DNA of 64,000 nt. Source: Siphonodentalium dalli (Eukaryota > Mollusca > Scaphopoda > Gadilida > Siphonodentaliidae). The notes below the pieces were generated by a model, which searched no databases, was not told the DNA's origin, and saw only the letters and a list, made by a program, of their open reading frames with translations. Shown here one piece after another: positions 36,112 to 47,303 of the stretch; position 1 is the stretch's first letter, and the number at the start of each line of letters is the position of its first letter. The position numbers and the translations under genes are program-made. The stretch lies in the NCBI GenBank assembly GCA_032622095.1, contig CP136069.1, forward strand, positions 128,507,123-128,571,122. The letters are read 5' to 3'.

Positions 36112-36604
36112 ATTTACATACTAAGTGTTGTCATCACTAAATCCAGCATTCTGATTGGTCGGCGCCCACGTGGCTAGTTGCAGTTATTTCTCGGTGAATG
36201 CGCAACGGATCATAACACCAAGCTCATAACACCATCGATACGTCATTGGGTTTGGAAAGACGAACGTGTAATGTTTTGGGCGCATTTGGACTCGCGCAGG
36301 ATTGACTTAATACATCATCGGGTTTCAATATGAAGAGAAATTGTTCCTATTAACTTTTGCCAAGGCTGCTATTGGGTATTTTGGGCTGTTTTTGTCACGA
36401 TACACTTTGCGATTTTAATACATTTACAAAAGTGGCTTTTTCGCTAAATGTATATAAATATAAGGATTAACTGTCATGTGGACTGTTTTATGGAGATGTA
36501 ACCGTGAGGTAAGTGGTCATAACTTGTATTTTACACAAGTTATGTCCACTTACCTCACGGTTACATCTCCATAAAAACAGTCCACATGACAGTTAATCCT
36601 TATA
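36112..36604 (+). mobile_element. ~490-bp dispersed element with long 3' hairpin, copy 2
   Basis: High-identity copy of 3056-3556, with the 3' hairpin at 36459-36604. The sequences on its two sides (35990-36111 and 36605-36645) line up with an unbroken stretch at 45838-45985 that lacks it, so 45950 acts as an empty site and fixes the ends of the insertion. This copy keeps a GATTGGTCGGCGCCCAC segment lost from copy 1. Confidence 0.8.
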
Positions 36605-36876
36605 TAACTGAGTTGGATAATCCATTTAGTACAGGAAGGGTTAAATAATAATTCGTACGAAAGAGTAGGAATTGTCGATCTATCTGTTCGCGATTTTTCT
36701 CCCAGACCCATTTGATGAAGTGAATCGGGGCGTTAGTTTTTCATAATTTTTATTTTAAAAGAATGATTTAAAATATATGTATATGTTAAATTGAGCATAC
36801 TACATTAAATAACAACACAAATTTAAATTAACTTTAGAAATCAAAATAATTAAACAGTCATACTACGAAGTCGACT

Positions 36877-36999
36877 ATGATGATGGCAATGAGGATGATG
36901 ATGATGATGATGATGATTACGACGACGACGACGATGATGATGAAGATGATGATGATGATGATGATGACGACGATGATTATGATGATGACGACGATGATT

Positions 37000-37036
<37 letters not shown>

Positions 37037-37062
37037 CGATGACGATGACGAAGATAACGACA
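36877..37062. repeat. (GAT/GAC)n microsatellite
   Basis: An almost pure run of GAT with blocks of GAC. It opens all frames and makes poly-Met, poly-Asp, poly-His and poly-Ile reading frames on both strands. There is no flanking coding signal, so I do not call a gene. Confidence 0.95.
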
Positions 37063-37992
37063 CATGACACTTACGGACCTCGACCGCCAAACGTAACGGC
37101 CATACTAACATTGTGTACATAACTCTGTATATATACGTTTTTCACTCTGTATTGCATACAAATTGTGATTGAGTGAAATAAAGCATTTCAATTCTCATGA
37201 ACGTCACCGGTGTATACTGTTCTACAAATTTTAGAAATCTGTGGACCCATGGTATGGGGATTATATGGGTATTTTCCGGTTATTTTGAACGCGTTAAAGT
37301 TGTACTGCGACCCCGAGCCGGTAAAAGCTGTAGTTGGAATGTCCAAGTTCGTGAAAGTTCTACTGACTATGCCGATGATTTGAGAAGCTTTATTGTTTCA
37401 GGATATTGTATGAAGGCTAATCTGGCCGTGTCAAATTGAGCTAAAGCGATGGGATATCTCGCAGGTTAACACATTTCGGTGTTCGTGAGGTGTGTATTCG
37501 CTGGATGTATTATAGTTGCAGTGTGTAACTATTATGACCGCGTTAATTGATGGTTTTATGTTTAAGTATGAACAATGGCTTGGCCATGCATACTTGAAGA
37601 TTTTATGGTGGGAACACAATTTGTTATCCACATTTAGAAGCTTTCTGGTTTGGTGAATGAAAAACCTGCAGTAATAAGCCGTAGTTTGTTGTAATAATTT
37701 GAAGGATTAGTTGTTTTAACGGAATTCTGAGGCGGTGCATTAATGTAACCAATATATTTTATATAATAATTTATATTTATGGCTAATAATATGATCTTGG
37801 GGGGCGTTACCATTTCTGACTATGGTTTTCTCGTATATATTGTGCTCATCTCGCACACATGGCCCGGTGTTCAATAAAGGCAATGGAGACTGTCTCTAAT
37901 CAAAATGTGAGCAAAGCGCGCTAATGGGCCGCAGACCCATCCGACGCTGGATAAAGGCTGCCTGTTTCATTTAGTAATGATATAGAACTCAC
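37063..37992. other. Intronic sequence with old dispersed repeat
   Basis: The stretch near 37760-37835 matches 14535-14600. The 80-codon plus ORF at 37197-37439 has no recognised motif. It sits in the lectin gene's second intron. Confidence 0.4.
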
Positions 37993-38223
37993 CACAGCAG
38001 TCGCCCCTGTTTACAATCAATCCGCCCGTGACCGTGTAAGCCCCACCAAGGTCGACAACCCACCAAGGGTACGCCTGATTCTGTGTCTCCGTGCAGGACA
38101 GGGAAAAGAATTGAGAATCTCTGTCCCCGTCGACGCCATGGCTAGGAATTCCGTCTCCACTTAACAGCGATGATTGCCAGGTATCGCCACCAAGGGCCAC
38201 ATTAGTCTGTGCATAAATCAAAT
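37993..38223 (-). CDS. F-type lectin exon 2 (N-terminal half of fucolectin domain)
   Basis: The acceptor TTTTACAG precedes 38223. With exon 1 (46719-46764) it makes a GAT codon across the joint, then LIYAQTNVALGG. The exon has the classic F-type lectin run: TNVALGGDTWQSS, DGDRDSQFF, SCTETQ, YPWWVVDLGG and NRGDCC. It ends at the donor TGTG/GTGAGT (37993/37992) at 231 nt, phase 1 at both ends. In the canonical fold the fucose site uses a His 27 residues before the Arg of RxD; here that position is Glu (CTETQ). Arg and Asp of the motif are kept. It is likely a secreted carbohydrate-binding protein. Confidence 0.9.
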
Positions 38224-38439
38224 CTGTAAAATAAAACATATCCCCAATTTATAAGCGAAGGGAAATAATTTTTGGGTTTTCAAGAGACACAGATTTTATT
38301 GATATTAAAACATACTCATGTTTCTTCCAATCGCAGAGGTGGTTCCTTCAGTACTGCTTTCGGCTTCTTCTGATTCTCTTTGATTTCCGACTCGGAAATG
38401 ACTCAAAAAGATTGAATTGATTACAAATGCCCTATTTGT

Positions 38440-38525
38440 GCTTAAGCGTAATATGTGGTATTTGCGCTTAAGCGCAATTAATTGCGCTAAAGCGCCATTG
38501 ATTGCGCTTAAGCGTAATTCATTAT
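38440..38525. repeat. GCGCTTAAGCGC palindrome cluster
   Basis: Several copies of GCGCTTAAGCGCAATT and close variants. The core is CTTAAG, the same as in the neighbouring array of a different palindrome. Confidence 0.8.
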
Positions 38526-38639
38526 TAAATGTGAATTTGGCCTCTCATATGCAGTAAGCATTTATTATGATGCCAATTCGGGTTCGAACCATGTTCAATG
38601 ATGCCGAAAACAAGCCACGTGGCAAAAGGGACGCAATTG

Positions 38640-39110
38640 TATGGAGTTTGACTGTCAATCAAGACTTGCATGAATATACCGTTACAAAGAAGGGGGTCTA
38701 TCGTTTTAATCCAGATGAATTGGACTTAAGTCCAATTCGCTATTTGGACTTAAGTCCAAAACAATTCACTAATTGGACTTAAGTCCAATTATTTGGACTT
38801 AATCCCAAATCATTTGGACTTAAGTCCAATTAGTGAATTGATTTGGACTTAAGTTCAATTCATTTGGACTTAAGTCCAAATGATTTGGACTTAAGTCCAA
38901 ATAGCGAATTGGTTTAGTCCAAATAGCGAATTGGACTTAAGTCCGAATACCAAATATGGAGTTTGACTCTCAAATAAGACTTGCAGGAATATACCATTAC
39001 AAAGAAGGGGACTATCGTTTTAAACCAGATGAATTGGAATTAAGTCCAAATGATTTGGACTTAAGTCCAAATCAATTCACTAATTGGACTTAAGTCCAAA
39101 TAAATTAATA
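38640..39110. repeat. Array of TTGGACTTAAGTCCAA palindromes in two duplicated blocks
   Basis: About a dozen copies of the 16-base palindrome TTGGACTTAAGTCCAA, some with a base change, are spaced by short AT-rich links (ATAGCGAATT, CAATTCACTA). A ~85-bp non-palindromic block (GAGTTTGACTGTCAATCAAG and on) precedes the array at 38640 and recurs at 38955, showing block duplication. It lies in lectin intron 1, next to exon 2. Confidence 0.85.
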
Positions 39111-39539
39111 ATGTGAAAACGGCTTGCCATAGTCCTCGGTCTTAGTAAACACAGAAACCCTTTCGCCGTGAATAATACTTTGTCAGTTCCCCACGGCAAT
39201 CTACCGCCTATTGTTTCACCGACTCCTATTTCGTGTTTATTGATCGCCATTTCCGCTATATCCTTGGATAACAATCACCGTTTATATAATAACACACACA
39301 ACTCCCACAAAGGGGTGGTATTTTCGCACATAAACTCTCTGACACAACAGTGTCAACACCCTGGGATAGCAGTATCCATTGTACACAAGGCTCTACCGGA
39401 AATGTCTTGGGCTGTTGACCACGGGTTACGTCCCCGGAATGAGATAGAATGAGCGGTGTCTGAGGAACATTTACACCATGTGCAATGTGTGACAGTGTCT
39501 GTGGGTCTGTGAGATATCCCGCCAGTGGAGGGATTGACT

Positions 39540-40855
39540 ATTTCGAGTAACAGGAACGGGAACGGAACGAGGAACGGGAACAACTTCCGAGTAACAGATT
39601 GACTACTTCGAGTAACAGGAACGAGGAACAGATATATAAGCTCATATGTCTCTCGTTTTACGCTATGAAACAATCCATATTATATATCAATCGAAAGGAT
39701 AGCCCCTCCACTTCATGATTAATGCAATATTTAAACAATACTTTTGATACTTATGCATATAATTGGCCAGGAACGTCGAGCGGTGAATCGGAAATTAGCT
39801 AAAAACGAAAAACATCCGAGTACCGGGAATGAGGAACAGAGATATAAGCTCATATTTCTCGCGTTTTACGCTATGTAACAATACATATTATACATCATTC
39901 GAAAGATTAGCACCCCCCCCCCCTTCAGTACTATTGCAACATATAGACACTGCTTTTGCGAGCAAAGCGTATAATTGGCCAGGAACGGCGAGCGTTGAAT
40001 CAGAATTAGCTAAAAACGGGAAAAAATCCGAGTAACAGGAATCAGGAACAGAGCTCATATTTCTCACGTTTTACGCTATGTAACAATACATATTATACAT
40101 CATTCGAAAGGTTAGCATTTCGCCTTCATTAATATTGCAACAACTAGACACTACTTTTGCGAGCAAAGTGTACAATTGGCCAGGAACGGCGAGCGTAGAA
40201 TCAGAAATTCGCTATAAACGGAAAAAAATTCGAGTAACAGGAATCAGGAATAGAGATATAAGCTCATATTTCTCGCGTTTTACGCTATGGAACAATACAT
40301 ATTATACATCAGTCGAAAGCATATCATCTCCCTTTCATTAATATTGCAACTTTTAGACACTAATTTTACGAACAAAACGTATAATTGGTCAGGTACAGCG
40401 AGCGTTGAATAAGAAATTAGCTAAAAACGGGAAAAAATCCGAGTAATAGGAATCAGGAACAGAGATATAAGCTCATATTCTTTGCGTTTTACGCTATGGA
40501 ACAATACATATTATACATCATTCGAAAGCATATCGTCTCCCCCCCCCCCCATCATTAATATTGCAACTGTCAGACACTAATTGTGAGAATAAAGCGTATA
40601 ATTGGCCAGGAACGGCGAGCGTTGAATCAGAAATTAGCTAAAAACGGAAAAAAATCCGAGTAAAATGAATCAGGAACAGAGATATAAGCTCATATCTCTC
40701 GCGTTTTACGCTATGGAACAATACATATTATACATAATTCGAAAGCAAATGATCTCCCCTTCATTAATATTGCATCATTTAGACACTAATTTTGCGAACA
40801 AAGCGTATAATTGGTCAGGAACGGCGAGTGGTAAATCGGAAATTAGCACCCCGAA
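39540..40855. repeat. ~209-bp satellite, about 6 copies
   Basis: The anchor word AATTGG(C/T)CAGGAAC recurs near 39761, 39974, 40176, 40383, 40600 and 40808. Units carry GAGTAACAGGAATCAGGAAC, CGCGTTTTACGCTATG and a variable C-run (10 C near 40541). The apparent ORFs follow the repeat and are not genes. It lies in lectin intron 1. Confidence 0.85.
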
Positions 40856-40872
40856 GAACGTAACTTATTCTT

Positions 40873-41090
40873 TGAACTGAACTGAACTGAACTGAAGTGA
40901 TTTTATTGATAAATCAAATTATGCGTATTATACACAATAACAACGGGGCTCTGTTGAAGGCATGGCTTATGGGCCAGAGCCCTATAATAGCATGATAAAT
41001 ACAATAATGAATATAAACTGAGTGCAGGTAGGTGCAAGGATTGGGGAGAGTTGGGGCTGGGGGGGGGGGGGGGGGGCTGGGTGCAAGATT
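40873..41090. repeat. (GAACT)n microsatellite, unassigned repeat and G-run
   Basis: (GAACT)4 near 40875-40896 is followed by a stretch (TTTATTGATAAATCAAATTA and on) that looks like the reverse of a LINE or SINE tail; this is a weak guess. A run of about 17 G lies near 41061-41077. Confidence 0.45.
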
Positions 41091-41569
41091 ACATGGTGTG
41101 CATAATATGTTGGGCGATGCTCATAAAGTATATATATTATTAAGTTAACTCCAAGAACAATTTAAAATGTTTTATGTGAATGTCAAGGATGTGGCTGTTC
41201 AATCAGTGGACCTCATTTAGGTTTGAGATATGTGGTAGTTTAGATTATACTTTCAGATTTAAGTTCTTCTTAGAAAGTCGCTGATTCTCACGAATTACGC
41301 AATGTCACTCATATATGGCAAGAAACGTGAGCAAAAAGTTAAGGAGGTATGTTTTTGTCCTGAGTAGAAAGCATTGATACAGAGCGGGACAAGCGTTACA
41401 AAAGCTGATAAAAGATATTTTTATTTTTCATCGTTATCTGCGTCTCAGTAGTAACCATTGGGCCAGAGCGATACAAGCGTTACAGAAGTTTAAGGAATCG
41501 TTTTTATTTCTAGTGATTATCTGCGTCCCAGTAGTAACCCTTGATACAGAGCGATACAAGCGTTACAGA

Positions 41570-42050
41570 AGTTGGAGTAATTTTCTGATAAGCATTTGTA
41601 ACTATGCAACAAAAAACACGTCGCATTTTTGAAACGACTTCCAAATGTAACTATGTAACAAAAAACACGTCGCATTTTTAAACGACTTCCAAATGTAACT
41701 TTGTAACTCTTTTTTAACAAGGATAGGTGAAATATTTTCATTTTTATAGTTGGAGTTATTCTCTGATAAGCATTTGTAACTATGTAACAAAAAACACGTC
41801 GCATTTTTTAAACGACTTCCAAATGTAACTTTGTAACCCTTTTTTAACAAGGATGGGTGAAATATTTTCATTTTTGTTTCTAGTTGGAGTAATTCTCTGA
41901 TAAGCATTTGTAACTATGTAACAAAAAACACGTCGCATTTTTTAAACGACTTCCAAATGTAACTTTGTAACCCTTTTTTAACAAGGATGGGTGAAATATT
42001 TTCATTTTTCTAGTTGGAGTAATTCTCTGATAAGCATTTGTAACTATGTG
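41570..42050. repeat. ~133-bp tandem repeat, ~3.5 copies
   Basis: The units start at TTGGAGTAATT(C/T)TCTGATAA. They contain ATTTGTAACTATGTAACAAA, then ACACGTCGCATTTTT and CCTTTTTTAACAAGGAT. Starts are near 41572, 41751, 41884 and 42013, and the first unit contains a partial internal duplication. The minus-strand ORFs rich in FCYIVT are a result of this repeat. Confidence 0.85.
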
Positions 42051-42059
42051 ACGTTTCGT

Positions 42060-42740
42060 GTGACATCACACCAGCCGTTAATAGGCTAACGTGGAACGTG
42101 GGACATTCATTCCTATAATTCAGTTAACCAACAGTTTATAAAACACAAAGGCCTCTGACGATTACACAGTCAGATGGTTGGTGTCAATGGACACTATAAA
42201 TCAAGAGAGTCGATGTGCACTGGTACAAGATCTTTATCAATTGCCGATATAGGTAAAGGTTTTTAAAATATGTTGTATCGAAAGGAAATGCAACCGTGTT
42301 CAGTTTATTTGAATTTTCCCACTCCCCAATTGTTACACAATATTAATATAATATTTTTCTATTTCTCAGACCCCTTACAACCAGATAAATCGTCTACTGC
42401 TACCTTAAAGGAAAAAATCAGTTACCACACTTTAAATCGTCTATGTCCGGTTAAGCCATACATCGATAATTTTGATATATAACACACATAGTGTTCCATC
42501 AATGTGAATGGGAAATAAGGCCTTCTTATCATTTATTTGTTGCGATCGCACACATTTCATTAACAATTTCTGACATTAATTTTGCGAAATACTCATTGAC
42601 TAGAGGTTTCACGAGGAAGTGCAGCTATTATAGGTATTCTACCGCAGCTGTATTATCAATACAGAAGCAGGCACTTTTTTTTCAGTTCCAATCGAAAAAA
42701 CGTTGTCGTTATATTATGCTTCCGATTTATAAAACGTTGT
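42060..42740. other. Unassigned sequence before LINE-E
   Basis: Only short ORFs. The 3' part (after about 42490) may be decayed 5' LINE sequence, but I see no decisive motif. TTATAAAACGTTGTC-type words are duplicated at about 42707-42760. Confidence 0.35.
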
Positions 42741-42744
42741 CTTT

Positions 42745-44790
42745 ATATTATGCTTCCGATTTATACTTCTTTTTTCAATATCATTCTCAGTACTGGTCAT
42801 TTTCCGGATGCTTGGTCTATTAGTGTAATTAAACCTTTATTTAAGAATAAAGGTGATAGCAAGGATCCGAATTCTTACAGAGGTATAACACTTGTCAATT
42901 GTTTGGGCAAAGTATTCACTGCTGTTTTGAATCGTAGATTAGCAAAATTTTCCGAAATGGTTGACCTCTTAAGTAATAGCCAAACTGGTTTTAGAACGAA
43001 GCATTCAACGGTTGATAACTTGTTTGTTTTACATTGTTTGATTGAGATATATAATGTGAGCAAGAAGTGACTATACTGTTGTTTCGTCGATTTTCAAAAA
43101 GCATTCGATAAGATATGGTGGGATGGACTTTGGGTAAAATTACTGAAGGCTGGTATAAATGGAAACTTTCTCAAAGTTATCAGAAATATGTACAGTAAAA
43201 TAGAGTCATGTGTTGCTAATGATGACCATCAGTCAGATTTCTTTGCATGTGGCATTGGGATGAGGCAAGTTGATAATCTTTCCCCAATATTATTCTCTTT
43301 GTTCATAAACGACATTGAAGATTTTTTTCAAGAATGTGTTATCGATGGTTTGCCGTTTGTATCACATAAATGTCATGATGTGATTCAGTGTTATTTAAAA
43401 ATGTACTGTTTATTCTATGCCGACGATACTGTTATTTTTGCAGAAAATGAGGTAAATATGCTGAGAGCTCTTGACTGTTTCGCAGATTACTCTGACTCAC
43501 GGCGACTAAGAATAAACGTAAACAAAACTAAGGTTATGGTGTTTAGTAAGAGTAATAAGAAAACATTGCCGTGCTTTTTATTGAATGGGGACGCTCTGGA
43601 CACGGTCCTCGAGTTCCAGAACCTTGGTGTTTTATTTTTTCATAACGGACGTTTTTGTCAAGCAGTGAAGAAAACGTGCACGGTTGCAACAAAGGCTATG
43701 TGTGGACTCCTAAACAAAATATATAAACTTAATTTGACTTGTCACTTAAACTGTTTGATCGTACAGTTTTACCTACCATCCTCTATGGAAGTGAGATATG
43801 GGGTTTCGAAAATGTTGGCTGTCTTGAAAAGATTCATCTCAAGTTTTGTAAGATAATATTAAACATGAAGACATCGACGCCAAATTGTATGGTCTACGGG
43901 GAATTGGGACGCTTCCCGATAAGTATACATGTGAAAATGAGAATGGTGAATTATTGGTGTAAACTTTTATAACCAGAGGGTAGCCGTCTGGCCAAAATCA
44001 TATATAAGCTAATTATGGAATTAGATGGTAATGATAATATGTTCACAAAAAGGTTTATGTGGCTGAATGGTGTTCGAGGTGTGATACAGGGGTGTGGTAA
44101 ACCTCCCTTGTGGGGTCGCCAACTACCATTGTCACCATCAGAACGAAAACATATAGAATATAATCTGAATGATCATTTCTTTCAACAATGGCATTTTAGT
44201 ATTTCGGGGTCCAGCAGAGGACAATTTTATAACGCCATTAAACCTTATCCAAGTTTCAGTAAATATATAATTCGCATACCATTTTATTTGTCAGAACATT
44301 TGACAAAAATCCGACATCTAATCATAGGTTACCAAACGAAATGTGCAGGTGGAAATCTAACAAAAGTGAAAACAATTCCAAAATATGTGGTGTTTTAGGG
44401 GATGAATTCCATTTTGTTTTAGAATGTGACGTAATTAAATACCTCAGAGAGAAATACATCCCACAATATTATTGGAAATATCCCGTTAGAGAGAAATTCC
44501 AAAATTTACTCACTATATGTAACGTGGCAATACTAAAACGACTTTGCATATTTCTCAAACTTGCATTCAAACGGATAAAATAGTAATCTCACACGAAGGA
44601 AGCAGTGAAGCTGGAGGTACAGAACATAATGGAAAGAGCTAGTATCTCCGTTATTTTGTGTAAATACCGTTCCATTGTTAAAAATGAAAATGCTACTGCG
44701 CTGAAATTATTTATCGAATTTTATACCCAGTGCCACTTAGCCAGTTCGGTAAAATTCATCTTTGTATATATGTATATATATTGTTGACTG
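42745..44790 (+). pseudogene. LINE-E: RT to C-terminal domain (degenerate)
   Basis: Plus-strand frames show RT fingers (FPDAWSISVIKPLFKNKGD, then YRGITLVNCLGK) at 42800-42920. QTGFRTKHSTVDN follows near 42985. Motif A near 43085 reads FVDFQKAFDKIWWDGL. Next come LSPILFSLFINDIEDFF near 43280 and motif C FYADDTVIF near 43415. The thumb follows (KTKVMVFSKSNKK, then LEFQNLGVLF), then LPTILYGSEIWGFE in a shifted frame at 43770. The long C-terminal part (44015-44583) ends in a zinc-knuckle-like zone with DEFHFVLECD. A stop and frameshifts at 43070, 43770, 43970 and 44400 make it inactive. Clade not assigned. It sits in lectin intron 1 in the opposite orientation to the gene. Confidence 0.88.
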
Positions 44791-44840
44791 ATGTATGTTA
44801 TATTCATATTCATATTATGTACATTGTCATATACCATGTG

Positions 44841-45104
44841 TTATTGGTGGAACAATAAATGGTGTGTGCCAAAGCGATTATGTGTGTATGTAACTAGTAA
44901 GGGCTTCATGTTAGTGCACTTCACGATGGAATAGTATTCATCGCCCACATCGTTTTTACACAGACAACATAAGTTGGCTTTGCCCCCGCGCTTACCCCAT
45001 CCACATGTGTCTAACTGATTGCACTTACGTATTTTTATAAGATATTTTCTCAGATTAAAAGGCAAGTCGTCAATTTTACAATATAAACGAAGGGTTGTTC
45101 TCAC
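44841..45104 (-). pseudogene. LINE fragment, C-terminal domain only
   Basis: The minus-strand frame reads LRKYLIKIRKCNQL, then CCLCKNDVGDEYYSIVKCTN. This resembles the Cys-rich C-terminus of LINE ORF2 proteins (C..C...GDE...C). No RT is present, so it is a 3' fragment of another element, opposite to LINE-E. Confidence 0.7.
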
Positions 45105-45109
45105 TAATT

Positions 45110-45396
45110 TATTTAAATTCCTCTGATTTATATTATATATCTATCCACCATGTGCTGCTAAAAAAATTGGTCTCTAAAATTGTTGTTGTTTTTGTTTGTT
45201 TGTTTGTTTTTTTTTGTAACTGGATGTCCGGAACCCTGAATGCATCTTTAACGTATTAGTCGACTAAGTTGTATCACCAGGACCGGGCCCAGAATGTGTT
45301 TCGACACGATTATCAACATAACTCTGAAGAGTGCCTGTGGCTGCTTTAAATATTTATCCAGTAAATACTCGAGTAGTTCCCTTATAAAATGCTAAG
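45110..45396. other. No feature recognised
   Basis: Intronic AT-rich sequence with a (TTTG)n/T-run near 45185-45215. Confidence 0.4.
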
Positions 45397-45800
45397 TTAA
45401 CCCTTTACCCAAAAGAACGGCCCTGTGCCAATGCATTCTCTTATATATGCGAGTCGACAATAGGTCGCCTCGCATATATAAGAGAATGCATTGGCTTAAC
45501 ATATTAAAAATGATAAAATTGTCAAAGATGTAGAAAAATATTATAAAAATTGTTAAAAAATGTAAGAAAAAATTATAAAATTGTTAAAGAATGTAAGAAA
45601 AAATGGTAAAAAGTGTTAAATGCATATATATAAGAGAATGCATTGGCACAGGGCATAACTGTAACCATCACAATGTGGTCAATGAACCGGTTCCAATGAT
45701 ATCCATATTTGTATGGTGTTATTGAGACAGACCGAAGATATTTTAGGCTGTTGAAGCTTTATTTGGGCGTTTTTGGCCGTTTTGTTGGGTAAAGGGTTAA
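45397..45800. mobile_element. piggyBac-type MITE with TTAA target duplication
   Basis: TTAA at 45397-45400 and at 45797-45800 flank a 396-bp element. It starts CCCTTTACCCAA and ends TTGGGTAAAGGG, perfect 12-base inverted ends. TTAA duplications with CCC ends are diagnostic of piggyBac-like transposition. No ORF, so non-autonomous. A second MITE is nested inside at 45421-45653. Confidence 0.85.
45421..45653. mobile_element. Nested MITE with CCCTGTGCC ends and internal hairpin
   Basis: The left end CCCTGTGCCAATGCATTCTC is mirrored at 45625-45653. An additional inverted copy of the same motif at 45468-45495 makes a 27-base-arm hairpin (45427-45495). The interior is AT-rich with a ~40-bp repeat (AAATTGTTAAA..TGTAAGAAAAAA). 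Confidence 0.65.
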
Positions 45801-46718
45801 TAAGTTCAATAACAGGCCATATGTACTTTTTATTTGAACATTTCTTCCAATAAATAGGACTTCTTTTTATTGATGTTATTTGTCGTCTGCTTTTTTATCC
45901 TGAAAAAAAAAACCTCCAGATGAATAATAGACCATTCCATTGTATACTTTTATAACTAAGTGGGTGAATCCTTTTAGGGTTAAAGATACGGGCGTCGTTG
46001 CGGCGTTGGGGTGGATATGCCGTTAAAATATTCAGCTCCGTCAAAAACCGCCATAAAGAGACATAACAGTAAAATATAGACATACTTTGTTCTATACCAA
46101 TCAGCAATATGGAATAAACAGTGTGTTATTGTCAAATGTGTTTTTCCTTTCTTATATAAACCAAACCAAAAAACGTTACAGAACCTGGCTTTTGTTTAGA
46201 TCCAGATAAGGTAAACATAAAGAGCGTTATTTGTTACCGTTTTCCTGATATGGAAGTAATAAATGGCGTATATGTCAGTTGTGTGTGATTAACCAATAGA
46301 ATTGCGCTGTCGTGTGTAAACAGAAGCAAAATTTCTGTAACACGAACAGGTTCTTGTTTACGTACACCATCGTACGTCTTGGCGACAATATTATTTACGC
46401 GCTGATTATGTTTGGAATATGAACAAAACTATATATATATATTAATACAGTGTAATCCTTCCGTTGATGGCGATTTGAACAAATGTGAATAGTTCTGCAA
46501 CGAACGCCGCCCTTGCCTTTAACGTATGGGTCGACTTATTTTAATCCCCGGAACAGGGCACAGAATGTGACACATACAAACGAGTATTGCTAGAGCTATA
46601 TTTCGGGGCTCCAGGCAGCCATGTGGCTTTGACTAATTCATCGCTTATCACAAGCATTATAACATTTTTTTGCAGGACCACATGGAGTCAGAATCCTAAA
46701 ACATATACAGAAACATAC
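45801..46718. other. Intron 1 sequence containing an empty site
   Basis: 45838-45985 is homologous to both flanks of the 36.1-kb hairpin element and lacks that element. No coding signal until exon 1. Confidence 0.5.
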
Positions 46719-46764
46719 CTGTCGAATCGGCGACAAGTAATACCAGGACGAGAATAACACCCAT
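46719..46764 (-). CDS. F-type lectin exon 1 (signal peptide)
   Basis: An ATG at 46764 opens MGVILVLVLLVADST, a typical hydrophobic signal core. After 46 nt it meets a donor (ACAG then GTATGT at 46719/46718), phase 1. Joined to the exon at 38223 it reads ST-D-LIYAQ then TNVALGG, putting a plausible signal cleavage just before the start of the lectin domain. The match of phase and content across an 8.5-kb intron is the main support. An upstream out-of-frame ATG (ATGTACG) lies 7 bases before. A TATA-like TTATATGTGTATATG lies just upstream on the minus strand; promoter use is a guess. Confidence 0.75.
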
Positions 46765-47303
46765 CGTACATAGCCTTCTGCGTCACCACATATACACATA
46801 TAAGAAAAGTTGTTTTCAAAAGATCATGACTCCAATTGTGTTTTCGAAACAAACTAAGATACGATGAGTTTCCATAGAATGTGCACCCTGCTTAGTCCAT
46901 GATGTGTCCACGATACCTTCCTGTGGAAAATTGCATAGAGTTGCCACCAACACTGTCTTAAGTATGTTTATTCCTGAATTCATCTGTCATTATAAATGTT
47001 CCTCGATCGATGAAGTAATTTCCCACATCCGCTCTGACCAGAAGAGTGAGCATTTTCGATAAAGGAACAAAACAGAATATTGAACATAAGCAACCATTAC
47101 GGTTGTGTCTTTGTTTTGCTCTTTCAATATTGATGAACGGAATGTTAACTTGGTCGAGTTCGTTGTTTGAGCTTATGAACAAAGTTACACCAGCATGGGT
47201 GGTTATTAAATATAATCATTAGAATATATCTTAAACAAAGAGTATACCGAGGCAAGGAAATTGAACAAAATGTCTACGTGACACCATGCGGTCCGCTCCA
47301 TAA
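46765..47303. other. Upstream flank of the lectin gene, left edge of the array
   Basis: I see no second gene. The minus ORF at 47231-47590 that crosses into the array owes most of its length to the repeated 458-bp insertion, not to a distinct gene. Confidence 0.45.

Noticed and set aside
36850-37122. Poly-Met, poly-His, poly-Ile and poly-Asp ORFs on both strands
   Set aside because: They are translations of the (GAT/GAC)n microsatellite. No coding signal extends beyond the repeat.
38440-39110. CRISPR array
   Set aside because: The repeats are palindromes with short, repeated links, not unique spacers, and the context is eukaryotic.
41517-41907. Minus ORFs with repeated FLLHSYKCLSEN-like blocks
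   Set aside because: Translation of the ~133-bp tandem repeat.
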